From an uncultured Selenomonadaceae bacterium (GTDB lineage Bacteria > Bacillota > Negativicutes > Selenomonadales > Selenomonadaceae), in the NCBI GenBank assembly GCA_905234505.1, contig CAJOIA010000006.1, forward strand, positions 1 to 34,105: a DNA stretch of 34,105 bases. Direction: 5' to 3'. This document shows, piece by piece, positions 14,056 to 21,887 of this stretch. Numbering within the stretch: position 1 is the first letter of the stretch; each line of letters opens with the position of its first letter. Made by a program: the position numbers and the translations under genes. Below the pieces are notes generated by a model, which was not told the origin of the DNA, did not search any database, and was given only the letters and a program-made list of their open reading frames with translations.

Positions 14056-15111
14056 TTGAAAGACATTGATGTAGCAGCACTAAAACCAGGGATGACACTT
14101 GCCAAGACCGTCATTAATCCAGATTTTGTTGTGCTGCTTTTGGCAAATACCGTTATTAACGACAAACATATAGCGATATTAAAAAATATGAAAATACCCC
14201 GCGTTTGCGTGAAGGACGAATTTGATATGAGCAAACTTTATCAGCAAGTTATCGCGCTGAAAAATAAAGATTCGTCGTTCAATCGCAGTTTTGAGAAACT
14301 TAACAAGATGGCGAAGAAAATTTTTGACGAAGTGAGAACTGGCGGAGAAATAAAATCGCCGACAATACTTTTAGTCGCTCGGATTTTACCGATGGCTGAT
14401 GAAGCTGGTTCGATTAATTATCTGTTCAATTTGGGACACATGAATAATACTTTGGCGCAGCATTGCCTGCGCGTGGCGATTTTTGCTGGGATTATGGCTA
14501 AGTGGATGGAAATTGAGTGGGCTGATATTCGGACGATTGTCACGGCGGCTTTTCTTCATGACATTGGGAAATTTAAATTTCCGCCGACATTTCTTCATCG
14601 AACAGTTGATGATTTTCAAGGTACAGAATTGCAACTTTATAAAACTCATTGCCAAATAGGGCGCAATATGGTTCGAGATTACAAATTTGAAGAGCCGATA
14701 CCCACTGCAGTATATCAGCACCACGAATTTATGAACGGCTCGGGCTTTCCTAGCGGGATTCGCGGCAAGGATACTCACCTTTTTGCAAAAATAATCGCCG
14801 CTGCTGATGCTTATGACGCGTTAATTTCTGAGCGACCTGGTCACGTTAAGAAGACGCCATTTGACGCGATTAATCTTTTTGCCAAGAGTCAATTTTCAAG
14901 GCTTGATCCGCACGTTTGCGTTCCATTTGTGACGCGCATTAAAGATCATTTAATTGGTTCGCACATTACTTTGAAAGACGGCAGGAAAGGCACGGTTATT
15001 TTTTATCCGAAAGATTTTGCGTCATTGCCGGTAGTGCGACTGGAAGATGGCACGCAGATAAATTTGAATCAGCAGCGAGAAATTTCAATTGTCCAATATA
15101 GCATTACTTGA
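14056..15111 (+). CDS. HD-GYP domain protein, probable cyclic-di-GMP phosphodiesterase
   Basis: Cytoplasmic protein of 351 residues predicted to hydrolyse cyclic di-GMP. Residues 1-130 are an N-terminal region (ALKPGMTLAKTVINPDFVVLL, as in DUF3391-like N-termini). The HD-GYP domain shows HCLRVAIFAGIMAK, the metal motif HDIGKFKFP, HCQIGRNMV, HHEFMNGSGFPSGIRG (GYP box with Phe instead of Tyr) and AKIIAAADAYDALIS. A C-terminal stretch of about 50 residues (LIGSHITLKDGRKGTVIFYPK) resembles a small beta domain. TTG start at 14056 with AGGAGG nine nt upstream. The 3' end overlaps the convergent TtcA-like gene by 27 nt. Flagellar flgE nearby is compatible with a motility role, but that is inference. 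Confidence 0.9.
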   Translation: MKDIDVAALKPGMTLAKTVINPDFVVLLLANTVINDKHIAILKNMKIPRVCVKDEFDMSKLYQQVIALKNKDSSFNRSFEKLNKMAKKIFDEVRTGGEIKSPTILLVARILPMADEAGSINYLFNLGHMNNTLAQHCLRVAIFAGIMAKWMEIEWADIRTIVTAAFLHDIGKFKFPPTFLHRTVDDFQGTELQLYKTHCQIGRNMVRDYKFEEPIPTAVYQHHEFMNGSGFPSGIRGKDTHLFAKIIAAADAYDALISERPGHVKKTPFDAINLFAKSQFSRLDPHVCVPFVTRIKDHLIGSHITLKDGRKGTVIFYPKDFASLPVVRLEDGTQINLNQQREISIVQYSIT

Positions 15112-15882
15112 GACGTAGGAGAAATAAGTTTTGCGCATATCGGCTAAAGATTTGGGCGCGCTCCACAATTCGCCAATGGAACTTTCGCGCATAGCGGCGG
15201 CGAGGTGATTAAATAGATCTGGGAAATCCTTGCTGAGGTTGGCGATTAAATTTTTAACAGTTTGGCGATTAGTTTTGCCGTCGATAGGGCAGGGCGACTT
15301 CACCACATTAAAATTATTTTTAGCTACGAAACTTTCGATTTGAAATTCGCGCAGATAAACGAGCGGGCGGATCACAGTGATATTGGAGCGGCTAAGAAAA
15401 GTTTTGGGGGTGAAAGTAGTAAGTTGACCGGAAGACAGCAGACTCATAAAAAAAGTTTCGACGGCGTCGTCAAGGTGGTGGGCGTAGGCGACTTTATTGG
15501 CGCCAATTTTGTTAGCAATGCGATTAATGGCGGCGCGGCGGAAGTATGCGCAAGTGAAACACGGGCTTTTATCACTGCGCGAGAGGATGGCGCTGTTGAT
15601 ATCGACATTGTGAATTTCATGGGGAATATTTAAAATCGCGCAGAAATTTTTTAGTTCGTCGCATTGAAAATTATCATTGAACATGGGGTTAATGGTAACA
15701 GCGGCTAAATTGAAATTTATTTTGATACGCTGTTTGAGGGTAGCGAGGGCGTAAGATAAAAGTAAACTATCTTTACCGCCGGATAGACCGATTAAAATTT
15801 TATCATTGTTTTGAATCATATCAAATTCGACGATGGCGCGCATAAGCTTACTAAAAATTAATTTTGGGAGAATTAATTGCAT
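15085..15882 (-). CDS. TtcA-like tRNA 2-thiocytidine synthetase (PP-loop ATPase)
   Basis: Adenylating tRNA-thiolation enzyme of the TtcA/TilS N-type PP-loop superfamily. SGGKDSLLLSYAL is the PP-loop (about residues 33-45), PCFTC supplies two cysteines, HHLDDAVETFFMSLL and VIRPLVYLRE are typical of TtcA, and SPCPIDG supplies the third cysteine, fitting a 4Fe-4S-dependent TtcA. The start is the ATG at 15882 with AAAGGAA upstream; a longer frame reaching 16008 would run through the adjacent repeat and is rejected. 265 residues. The 3' end overlaps the HD-GYP gene. Confidence 0.88.
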   Translation of the reverse strand: MQLILPKLIFSKLMRAIVEFDMIQNNDKILIGLSGGKDSLLLSYALATLKQRIKINFNLAAVTINPMFNDNFQCDELKNFCAILNIPHEIHNVDINSAILSRSDKSPCFTCAYFRRAAINRIANKIGANKVAYAHHLDDAVETFFMSLLSSGQLTTFTPKTFLSRSNITVIRPLVYLREFQIESFVAKNNFNVVKSPCPIDGKTNRQTVKNLIANLSKDFPDLFNHLAAAMRESSIGELWSAPKSLADMRKTYFSYVSSNAILDN

Positions 15883-15911
15883 AAAAATATTCCTTTCTAT
15901 GAAATAAGAGA

Positions 15912-16078
15912 GAGCGCGCAGGGACGCGCGCTCCCGCGCCATTTTCAAGGATTGAAAATTTGCGCGGCTGTATATTATTTTTTTAATCACTCTTGTCTGA
16001 TCTCTCACGATCGATCCTACTTTTGTTTTTCTTTCTTTGCTTGGCGTTTCTTGCTTTTTACAAAAAGAAAGAAATGCC
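15912..16078 (-). repeat. Copy C of the hairpin repeat family (between divergent genes)
   Basis: H3 spans 16043-16078, with GGC / GCC clamps, pyrimidine/purine arms and a mid stem CTTTTT / AAAAAG. H2 is CCGCGC (15934-15939), ATTTTC / GAAAAT, GCGCGG (15962-15967). H1 is GAGCGCGC / GCGCGCTC (15912-15933) with sense loop GTCCCT; the T-run is reduced to a mixed TCTCTC tract. Unlike other copies it has no gene ending at its H3 side: it sits between the TtcA-like start and the CBS protein start, about 29 nt from the former. The linker between H2 and H3 matches copies D and F in part. Confidence 0.75.
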
Positions 16079-16136
16079 GATATACCGTCAGATATTAATT
16101 TTATAGTGGCAAAAATTTTTTAGGAGGTCTCAATTC

Positions 16137-17450
16137 TTGGACGTAGTTCCTATATTACTGCAATTTTTATTAGTGGCATTTTTAATTGCAATGAATGGAT
16201 TTTTTGTAGCGGCGGAATTTTGTTGCGTGAAGATGCGCCCGTCAAGACTTGAAACATTAATTCAAGAAGGCAATAAGCGCGCGGTTTATGCTAAAAAATT
16301 AACCGACGAACTCGACGAAGCTTTATCCGTTACGCAACTTGGAATAACCTTAGCGTCATTGGGCTTAGGCTGGGTAGGTGAGCCTTTCGTGGCAGAATTA
16401 ATTGCGCCAATAACACATTCGCTAGGTTTAGGCGCGACGCTTGAGCATACAATTTCATTTGCATTGGCTTTTTCATTAATAACTTCCGCGCATATAATTT
16501 TAGGCGAATTGACGCCAAAGTCAATGGCAATCGCAAGCACTGAAAATATTTTGCTGAATATCGCCTTGCCAATGTTAATTTTCTGGAAAGTCATGTATCC
16601 ATTTGTGATAATGCTGAACGTCACGGCAACTTTCGTATCAAAACATTTGGGACTAAATCATTCAGGCGAAGGTGAAGTTGCTCACAATCCTGAAGAAATT
16701 CGTCTTTTAATGGAAGAGAGCCACAAACAAGGATTAGTTGACGATACCGAAGTTGATTTTGTCGATAATGTTTTTGACTTCACGGAATTGAGTGCTCGCG
16801 AGATAATGGTTCCGCGCACCGATATGGTTTGCCTTTATGCTAATAAAACTTATGAGGAAAATCTACAGATAATGCTGGACGAACAAATGACGCGCTATCC
16901 GATTTGCAACGAGGATAAAGATCATATCATTGGTTTTTTGCATGTCAAAGATTTAATTACGTGGCGGCTTAGTGGAAATAAGCAGCTTAAGCCGAATTTG
17001 ACGAAACTTGCGCGTAAAGTTTTTGTCGTGCCGGAAAGTATGGATGTTAGCGTCTTGCTGAAGATGATGCAGAAAAATCGCTCGCAATTGGCAATAGTTG
17101 TTGACGAATACGGCGGTACTTCTGGAATGGTGACGATTGAAGATATTGTTGAAAAACTTGTTGGCGATATTCAAGATGAATTTGACGAAGAGCGCCCCAA
17201 ATCCGAAAAGCGCGAAGATAATTTGTATTCGATTGACGCGAAAATGTTGCTTGAGGATTTAGAAGATGAATTTGATATTGAAATTCGAGATGAAGATGTT
17301 GACACGGTTGGCGGCTGGCTCAGTGATAAAATTGGAGGCGAGCCGCGCGTTGGTCAAAGTGCGTCGTACGAGGGCAATACTTTTTACGTTGAAGAAGTTG
17401 ACGGCGTGCGAATTACCCGAGTATTGCTTAGATTGAATAAAAAATTTTAA
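16137..17450 (+). CDS. CorC/HlyC-type CNNM and CBS-pair membrane protein
   Basis: Inner-membrane protein of 437 residues, likely involved in magnesium or other ion homeostasis (family members are often mislabelled hemolysins). The CNNM/DUF21 domain covers about residues 1-190: FLIAMNGFFVAAEFCCVKMRPSRLE, VTQLGITLASLGLGWVGEP, IILGELTPKSMAI. A CBS pair covers about 205-325 (REIMVPRTDMVCLYANKTYEE, TRYPICNEDKDHIIGFLHVKDLI, LAIVVDEYGGTSGMVTIEDIVEKLVGDIQDEFDEE). The CorC_HlyC domain closes the protein (VDTVGGWLSDKIGGEPRVG). TTG start, AGGAGG nine nt upstream, a leader layout very like that of the HD-GYP gene. Confidence 0.93.
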   Translation: MDVVPILLQFLLVAFLIAMNGFFVAAEFCCVKMRPSRLETLIQEGNKRAVYAKKLTDELDEALSVTQLGITLASLGLGWVGEPFVAELIAPITHSLGLGATLEHTISFALAFSLITSAHIILGELTPKSMAIASTENILLNIALPMLIFWKVMYPFVIMLNVTATFVSKHLGLNHSGEGEVAHNPEEIRLLMEESHKQGLVDDTEVDFVDNVFDFTELSAREIMVPRTDMVCLYANKTYEENLQIMLDEQMTRYPICNEDKDHIIGFLHVKDLITWRLSGNKQLKPNLTKLARKVFVVPESMDVSVLLKMMQKNRSQLAIVVDEYGGTSGMVTIEDIVEKLVGDIQDEFDEERPKSEKREDNLYSIDAKMLLEDLEDEFDIEIRDEDVDTVGGWLSDKIGGEPRVGQSASYEGNTFYVEEVDGVRITRVLLRLNKKF

Positions 17451-17481
17451 ATAGGTCGGCATTTTTAGAGGATAATTTTAG

Positions 17482-18519
17482 ATGTGGCTTATTAATTTTT
17501 TTCGCGAAAATAACAGCGAAATTATCGGCGTGCATTTCGACGAAGATAAGATATTTTTGGCGCGGTTGACTGATACGCTTGAAACTGCCGAAATTAATTT
17601 TGAGCTGGATGTTGACAGCAACGCCACTGCAATTGAACAACTTGCTAAGAAAATTTCTGAGGTTTGCCAAAAACGCGGCTGGAAAACTGCGCGAATGGGT
17701 CTTTGCCTGCGCGAAGGCGAAGCGGCGACTTTCCAAACAGAATTTAAAAATGTGCCGTCAGATGAAATTGCCGAAGCTGTAAAAATTTGGGCAATGGCGC
17801 ACGTTGGAAATAAAGCGCGGTATACTTCAATAAAATTCGGCGACGAAATCTGGATGGAAGCTCTGCCTGAATCAAGCGTCGAAGAATATATTTCGGCGTG
17901 GCAAAAATTTTCAATGAAATTGTGTGCTTTAACAGAATTGCCGAGCGCGGAAATCGATTCAGAGCGCGCAGTAACGCCCTTTAATCGCGCGGTGTTCGCG
18001 GCGGAAATTATTCGTGAAAAGCAAACGCCAAACATTTTGACACCGCAATTCAGCGTTTGGAATTTCAAAAAAATCTCAAAAGCAGTGGCAGCAATATTTT
18101 TAGCGGTGATTGTAGGAATTTCGGCGAAAGTTAGCCACGATTATTTTTCGGCACTCGCGCAGCTTGAATCGGCGCAGGAATATTTAAATTCTCAAAGCGA
18201 AATTTTAACGCTCAAAGAAAATCTCGACGCGAATATTGCTGAAATGAAACGCTTAAACAATTTGAGCACTGTGCAAAATGTTAACGCAGAAAAATTTAAT
18301 CTGCTGCTGAAAATCGGCAAAGTTACCAATGAAAATATTCACCTGCAAAAAATTAGAATGTCCGGCAATTTCTTGGAGATTGAAGGCTCTGCTGAAACGC
18401 CGGACGTTATTAAAAATTATTTGAGCCGCTTAAAATCTTCCATAATGAAAAATGTTAAGCTGGAAAATTCACAGATTGAAGACGCTGAAATTAATTTTTC
18501 AGTGCGAATTAATTTGTAA
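17482..18519 (+). CDS. PilM/PilN-like bitopic membrane protein
   Basis: Not firmly assignable to a named gene. It has 345 residues: an N-terminal cytoplasmic part (1-190) that resembles a reduced PilM/actin-like domain (EIIGVHFDEDKIFLARL; FKNVPSDEIAEAVKIWAM as in the PilM region where the protein contacts its partner), one membrane helix (about 200-215, AVAAIFLAVIVGIS), a coiled-coil (about 220-265) and a PilN-like ferredoxin fold (ENIHLQKIRMSGNFLEIEGSAETPDVIKNYLSRLKSS). Such PilM-PilN arrangements belong to type IV pilus, competence or type II secretion inner-membrane platforms, but no other pilus gene is here. ATG start with AGAGGA upstream, 31 nt after the CBS protein. The end overlaps the convergent gene by 11 nt. 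Confidence 0.6.
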   Translation: MWLINFFRENNSEIIGVHFDEDKIFLARLTDTLETAEINFELDVDSNATAIEQLAKKISEVCQKRGWKTARMGLCLREGEAATFQTEFKNVPSDEIAEAVKIWAMAHVGNKARYTSIKFGDEIWMEALPESSVEEYISAWQKFSMKLCALTELPSAEIDSERAVTPFNRAVFAAEIIREKQTPNILTPQFSVWNFKKISKAVAAIFLAVIVGISAKVSHDYFSALAQLESAQEYLNSQSEILTLKENLDANIAEMKRLNNLSTVQNVNAEKFNLLLKIGKVTNENIHLQKIRMSGNFLEIEGSAETPDVIKNYLSRLKSSIMKNVKLENSQIEDAEINFSVRINL

Positions 18520-19411
18520 CGGTCATAGTTTTAAAAAAATCTTCGAGAATATCATAATTGACTTCAGCCTTGCGCGCGGCAGATGGCGGAGTCAAATTTT
18601 TTTTGTCGTCAATCGCATAATTCAGCAGAAAATGAAATTCGCTGTAACGCATAATCGAATCCATCAACAGCTTGTCTTCGTTAGTAACGTCAACGGTACC
18701 GGCAGCAGCTTCGTCCAAAATATTTTTCGCGTAAGCTTTGACAAGCGGCGTTAGATCCAGCGCGATTGAAACAGTTTCATTAGTCTGCCGGTCAATTGTC
18801 CAAGTGCAAATCAAATCTGTTGCGCTAAGAGCGGCTGTCGCATTGTGCAAAAATTTTTTCTGCGCGATAACTTCCTCCATTGAAAGCGAGGTTGTATCTT
18901 GTTCGTCGTCATATTCGCGCAGAGTTTCAGCCAATTTTGCGCCGTTCAATTTCACGTTAAAAATTTTCTGCGTATTGGTTTCGCCGATAATCTCAACAGT
19001 TTTAATATTTTGTTTCAAGCTGTTAATATCAAAATTCGGCGTAGAAAATTTCTGCCACTTACTGCCGCGTTGGACGTACAAAATCAGATTGTTGCCGACC
19101 TGTTCTGCATAGAAAGGCAATTGATTAGCCGCCGCGCGGTTTGTCTCGGGGTTAATATATTCAAACGTCATATTGCCGCTCATTCTCAAATCGTCGCGCA
19201 GAACGCCTTGAGCGCTAATATCAACGTGAAAATTCGTGCCAAAAAGCAAAATGCTTTGATTAAAAAGGCGGGCATCTTGAGGCGCGTTTAAAACGGTTTC
19301 TTCAAAAATTTTCTGCGCGAGAGGAATTTCTTCAGCCAATGCATTTGAGCCGAAAATTAAAATTCCACCGCTAAAAATAGCCGCTAAACTTTTTTTCAAT
19401 CTAAAATTCAA
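18509..19411 (-). CDS. Secreted protein of unknown function (LolA/DUF6612-like fold possible)
   Basis: 300 residues, not recognised at family level with certainty. The N-terminus MNFRLKKSLAAIFSGGILIFGSNALA is a signal peptide cleaved at ALA-EE. The rest is beta-rich with the pattern DISAQGVLRDDLRMSGNMTFEYINP, QVGNNLILYVQRGSKWQKFSTPNF and WTIDRQTNETVSIALDLTPL, reminiscent of LolA-like or DUF6612-type envelope proteins in which a small-molecule or lipid-binding sheet is followed by a helical tail. TTG start at 19411 with GAGGAGG seven nt upstream. It is 12 nt after the FtsA-like gene, so the two are an operon, suggesting an envelope task linked to that protein. Confidence 0.7.
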   Translation of the reverse strand: MNFRLKKSLAAIFSGGILIFGSNALAEEIPLAQKIFEETVLNAPQDARLFNQSILLFGTNFHVDISAQGVLRDDLRMSGNMTFEYINPETNRAAANQLPFYAEQVGNNLILYVQRGSKWQKFSTPNFDINSLKQNIKTVEIIGETNTQKIFNVKLNGAKLAETLREYDDEQDTTSLSMEEVIAQKKFLHNATAALSATDLICTWTIDRQTNETVSIALDLTPLVKAYAKNILDEAAAGTVDVTNEDKLLMDSIMRYSEFHFLLNYAIDDKKNLTPPSAARKAEVNYDILEDFFKTMTVTN

Positions 19412-19423
19412 TCCAAGTCCTCC

Positions 19424-21790
19424 TCAATCATTGCGGATAAAATCTTGAATGGTAAGCTGCCGCCGCAATTTTGGCTCGCGATTAACCTGATTGGTCGGCA
19501 TATCTGAAAGTTTCGCCGGAATTTCAATGCTATTCGCCGAAGAAATAACAGTACCGTCGGGCGACTTCAAAATAACTTCAAGTGTATCACCATTTTTCAT
19601 AGGCTCGGCAAAATCCGCGTGGACGCCATTAACTTTTATTTCAAAACTCATGCGGCTGTCAGTGGGCGGCGGTTTAAAATCCACAGCCAAAAGCGCATCG
19701 CTCACCGTCGCAACTTGTTTAGCTGATTTTCTGTAGCTTATGCGCGCGCCGTCAATAATCAGCGTGTTCATATTCGCGGCGCGGTTATTCACGGTCAAGT
19801 CAATATTTGAAATGGTCGGCACTTCGTATTCTTCACCGCTATAAAAAATTTTTATCGAAGAATTAATGCCCGACAAATTCAAAATATCGGAAACGCGCGG
19901 CGTATCATTTGCGTAATATTCAATACTGTCGCCGTCGTGAACCGGCAAAGTAGTTTTGGCGTCCATATCGTTCATTAGAATTTTCGGCGTGCAGGTGTAC
20001 CGCAAATCGCGCCCATTCAGCTGATAATGCAGTTTAAAACCTGTTGGCGAATATCCGGCAATTCTCAATACCTCGCCGATTGTGCTGGCTTGTGAAAGTT
20101 TAATATCGTCGCCATCCTTCAAAATTTGGTCGGGTAAAGCCGCCTCGCCATTGATAATAACCTTAGCGGTGATTTTAAAATTATCGCCATTAATCTTCAC
20201 GTTGAAACTTGGAATTTCCGGCATAATGTCAGCAATTTTCAAAGTGGGAGGCTCGCCGTTAGTGCCGCGCTCAATTTGAATTTTGCATTTATCTTCAAGC
20301 GGCGTCTCAAGGTCAGCGTCTTTGCCGTTCATTTTAAGAGTCGCAACCGTCCCCATACTGCCAGGGAAAAATTTTCGCTCGCCTTCAATGGTAAGCATGA
20401 GCGCCAAACCTGGCTTGCCATTAAATTTTCTAAGCTGAATGCCGGCATTTAAAAGCGCGTCGCGAATCGTCAGCTTTTGAAAATGAAACAGCGCGTATTC
20501 ATCGCCATTAATATAAACAGTCAAAAAATGCAAATTATTAATCGAGGCGATTTTCAAAATACCCAGCGGCGTTACGGCATCGGGCATACACAGTTCTTTT
20601 GGAATACTTGTAATGCCGTCGACAAAATCGGGCTTACGGACGCCAACGCGCAATTCCGGCATATCTAGGGCAAGGGCAACGTACTTTTGAAGATGGGGCG
20701 TCAATGAGCCGCCGCCCACCAACATAACAGCTTGCGGAGCCTCATTGCCGTTAAGTTCCAAAATCGTCTGCGCAATTTCCGCCGCCAAACGCATAATGCT
20801 ATCATTAACCGCGTTGATAATTTCTTCCGCTGTCAATTCGTGCGTGCTGCCTAAAATATCAGTGAACGTTGCATTTTCGCCGTTAGCCGCCTTGCGCTTA
20901 ATTTCTTCGGCGATATTAAAATCCAGCAAGAATTTTTGACTGAGCGCCTCTGTAATTTCGTCGCCTGCAATTGGCACCATACCGTAGGCAATGACAGAGC
21001 CGTTTTTCGTTATGGCAATATCGGAAGTGCCCGCGCCGATATCCACCAAAACCAAATTTAAATGGCGCATTGTCGGCGGAATTAAAACATTAATAGCGGC
21101 GATTGGCTCCAATGTCAGGGCGCGCATTTCCAAGCCGCAATAGCTCAGCGCAACTTGCATTGAATCAATAACTTGACGCGGCAGGAAAGTTGCAATAACT
21201 TTCGCTTTTGCAGTTTTACCGCGTTGACCGATTAAACTTTTTAACTGAATCCCGTCGAGTTCGTAACTGATAACGCTGAAACCGACGCAATAATAACTTG
21301 TCTGTTTGGGAATGGCTTGAGAATCGGCAAGTTTCGACTGCGCGAGCTGAACTCCGGCAAATTCCAAATTGTTTTGAATTTCCAGCGTAATTGCGCCGTG
21401 AATTTCCATCTCAGCTTCAGCAGTCATTGTATACAGCGCACGCCCCGCGGCGGCTACGGCAACACTTGTTAAATCTTCACCAATTTCTTCAGCAAGTTCA
21501 TTTCTTACCTGCTCGATAACTTCAGCAACTTTCGGCACGTCGTGAATTTGACCGTCAAGCATTGCGCGGGTTTTATGTTCTTCGCGGCGCGTGGCAATTA
21601 TTTTCAAAGATCCACTTGGCTCTTTTTCGGCAACAATCCCAATCACGCTACGAGTTCCAATATCCAGCGCAAAAATTTTTTCGTTGTTTTCAATTTTGGC
21701 ACGAGTCGATTTAGTTTGAGCGGCAGTTTTTTTTGTGCGACCGCGTTTTGATTTATCAGCAACAGTACTCTTAGTTTTTTTTACGGGCAT
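19424..21790 (-). CDS. Oversized FtsA-domain protein with a basic N-tail and extra C-terminal half
   Basis: 788 residues against about 420 for ordinary FtsA. Residues 1-35 are a Lys/Thr/Arg-rich tail. Residues 38-420 form an actin-like ATPase of the FtsA/PilM group: FALDIGTRSVIGIVAEK (phosphate-1), a SHS2-like insert with GRALYTMTAEAEMEIHG, LVDIGAGTSDIAI (phosphate-2), IAGDEITEALSQ and VMLVGGGSLTPHL (adenosine motif). Residues about 422-788 have no homolog I can name; they read as consecutive beta-rich units with an INGD or NGRD turn (VYINGDEYALFHFQKLTIRD, KINGDNFKITAKVI, YQLNGRDLRY). No FtsA membrane-targeting amphipathic helix is obvious at the end. ATG start with GAGGTGA upstream. Similar long FtsA-domain proteins are known in Negativicutes; their role is not established. 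Confidence 0.8.
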   Translation of the reverse strand: MPVKKTKSTVADKSKRGRTKKTAAQTKSTRAKIENNEKIFALDIGTRSVIGIVAEKEPSGSLKIIATRREEHKTRAMLDGQIHDVPKVAEVIEQVRNELAEEIGEDLTSVAVAAAGRALYTMTAEAEMEIHGAITLEIQNNLEFAGVQLAQSKLADSQAIPKQTSYYCVGFSVISYELDGIQLKSLIGQRGKTAKAKVIATFLPRQVIDSMQVALSYCGLEMRALTLEPIAAINVLIPPTMRHLNLVLVDIGAGTSDIAITKNGSVIAYGMVPIAGDEITEALSQKFLLDFNIAEEIKRKAANGENATFTDILGSTHELTAEEIINAVNDSIMRLAAEIAQTILELNGNEAPQAVMLVGGGSLTPHLQKYVALALDMPELRVGVRKPDFVDGITSIPKELCMPDAVTPLGILKIASINNLHFLTVYINGDEYALFHFQKLTIRDALLNAGIQLRKFNGKPGLALMLTIEGERKFFPGSMGTVATLKMNGKDADLETPLEDKCKIQIERGTNGEPPTLKIADIMPEIPSFNVKINGDNFKITAKVIINGEAALPDQILKDGDDIKLSQASTIGEVLRIAGYSPTGFKLHYQLNGRDLRYTCTPKILMNDMDAKTTLPVHDGDSIEYYANDTPRVSDILNLSGINSSIKIFYSGEEYEVPTISNIDLTVNNRAANMNTLIIDGARISYRKSAKQVATVSDALLAVDFKPPPTDSRMSFEIKVNGVHADFAEPMKNGDTLEVILKSPDGTVISSANSIEIPAKLSDMPTNQVNREPKLRRQLTIQDFIRND

Positions 21791-21806
21791 TAAAATTCAC
21801 CTCGCT

Positions 21807-21854
21807 TTAAAGGTTATTCAGTTTATTTCGCGAATTATTCAAAATAACCTTTAA
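21807..21854. promoter_or_regulatory. 12-bp perfect inverted repeat in the divergent FtsA-like / FakA-like region
   Basis: TTAAAGGTTATT (21807-21818) and AATAACCTTTAA (21843-21854), spacer 24 nt. It fills most of the 97 nt between two divergent genes, so it could be an operator read in both directions or a hairpin in either leader. No regulator was identified. Confidence 0.55.
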
Positions 21855-21887
21855 TAGATTTAGCAAATTTGAGAAGGCGGTGCTAAT

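Noticed and set aside
15883-16008. Longer N-terminus for the TtcA-like protein
   Set aside because: The extension runs through hairpin repeat C; the ATG at 15882 has AAAGGAA and begins with a plausible family N-terminus.
17478-18068. 196-residue minus-strand reading frame
   Set aside because: Shadow of the PilM/PilN-like gene; Ser-rich, no ribosome binding site, no family resemblance.
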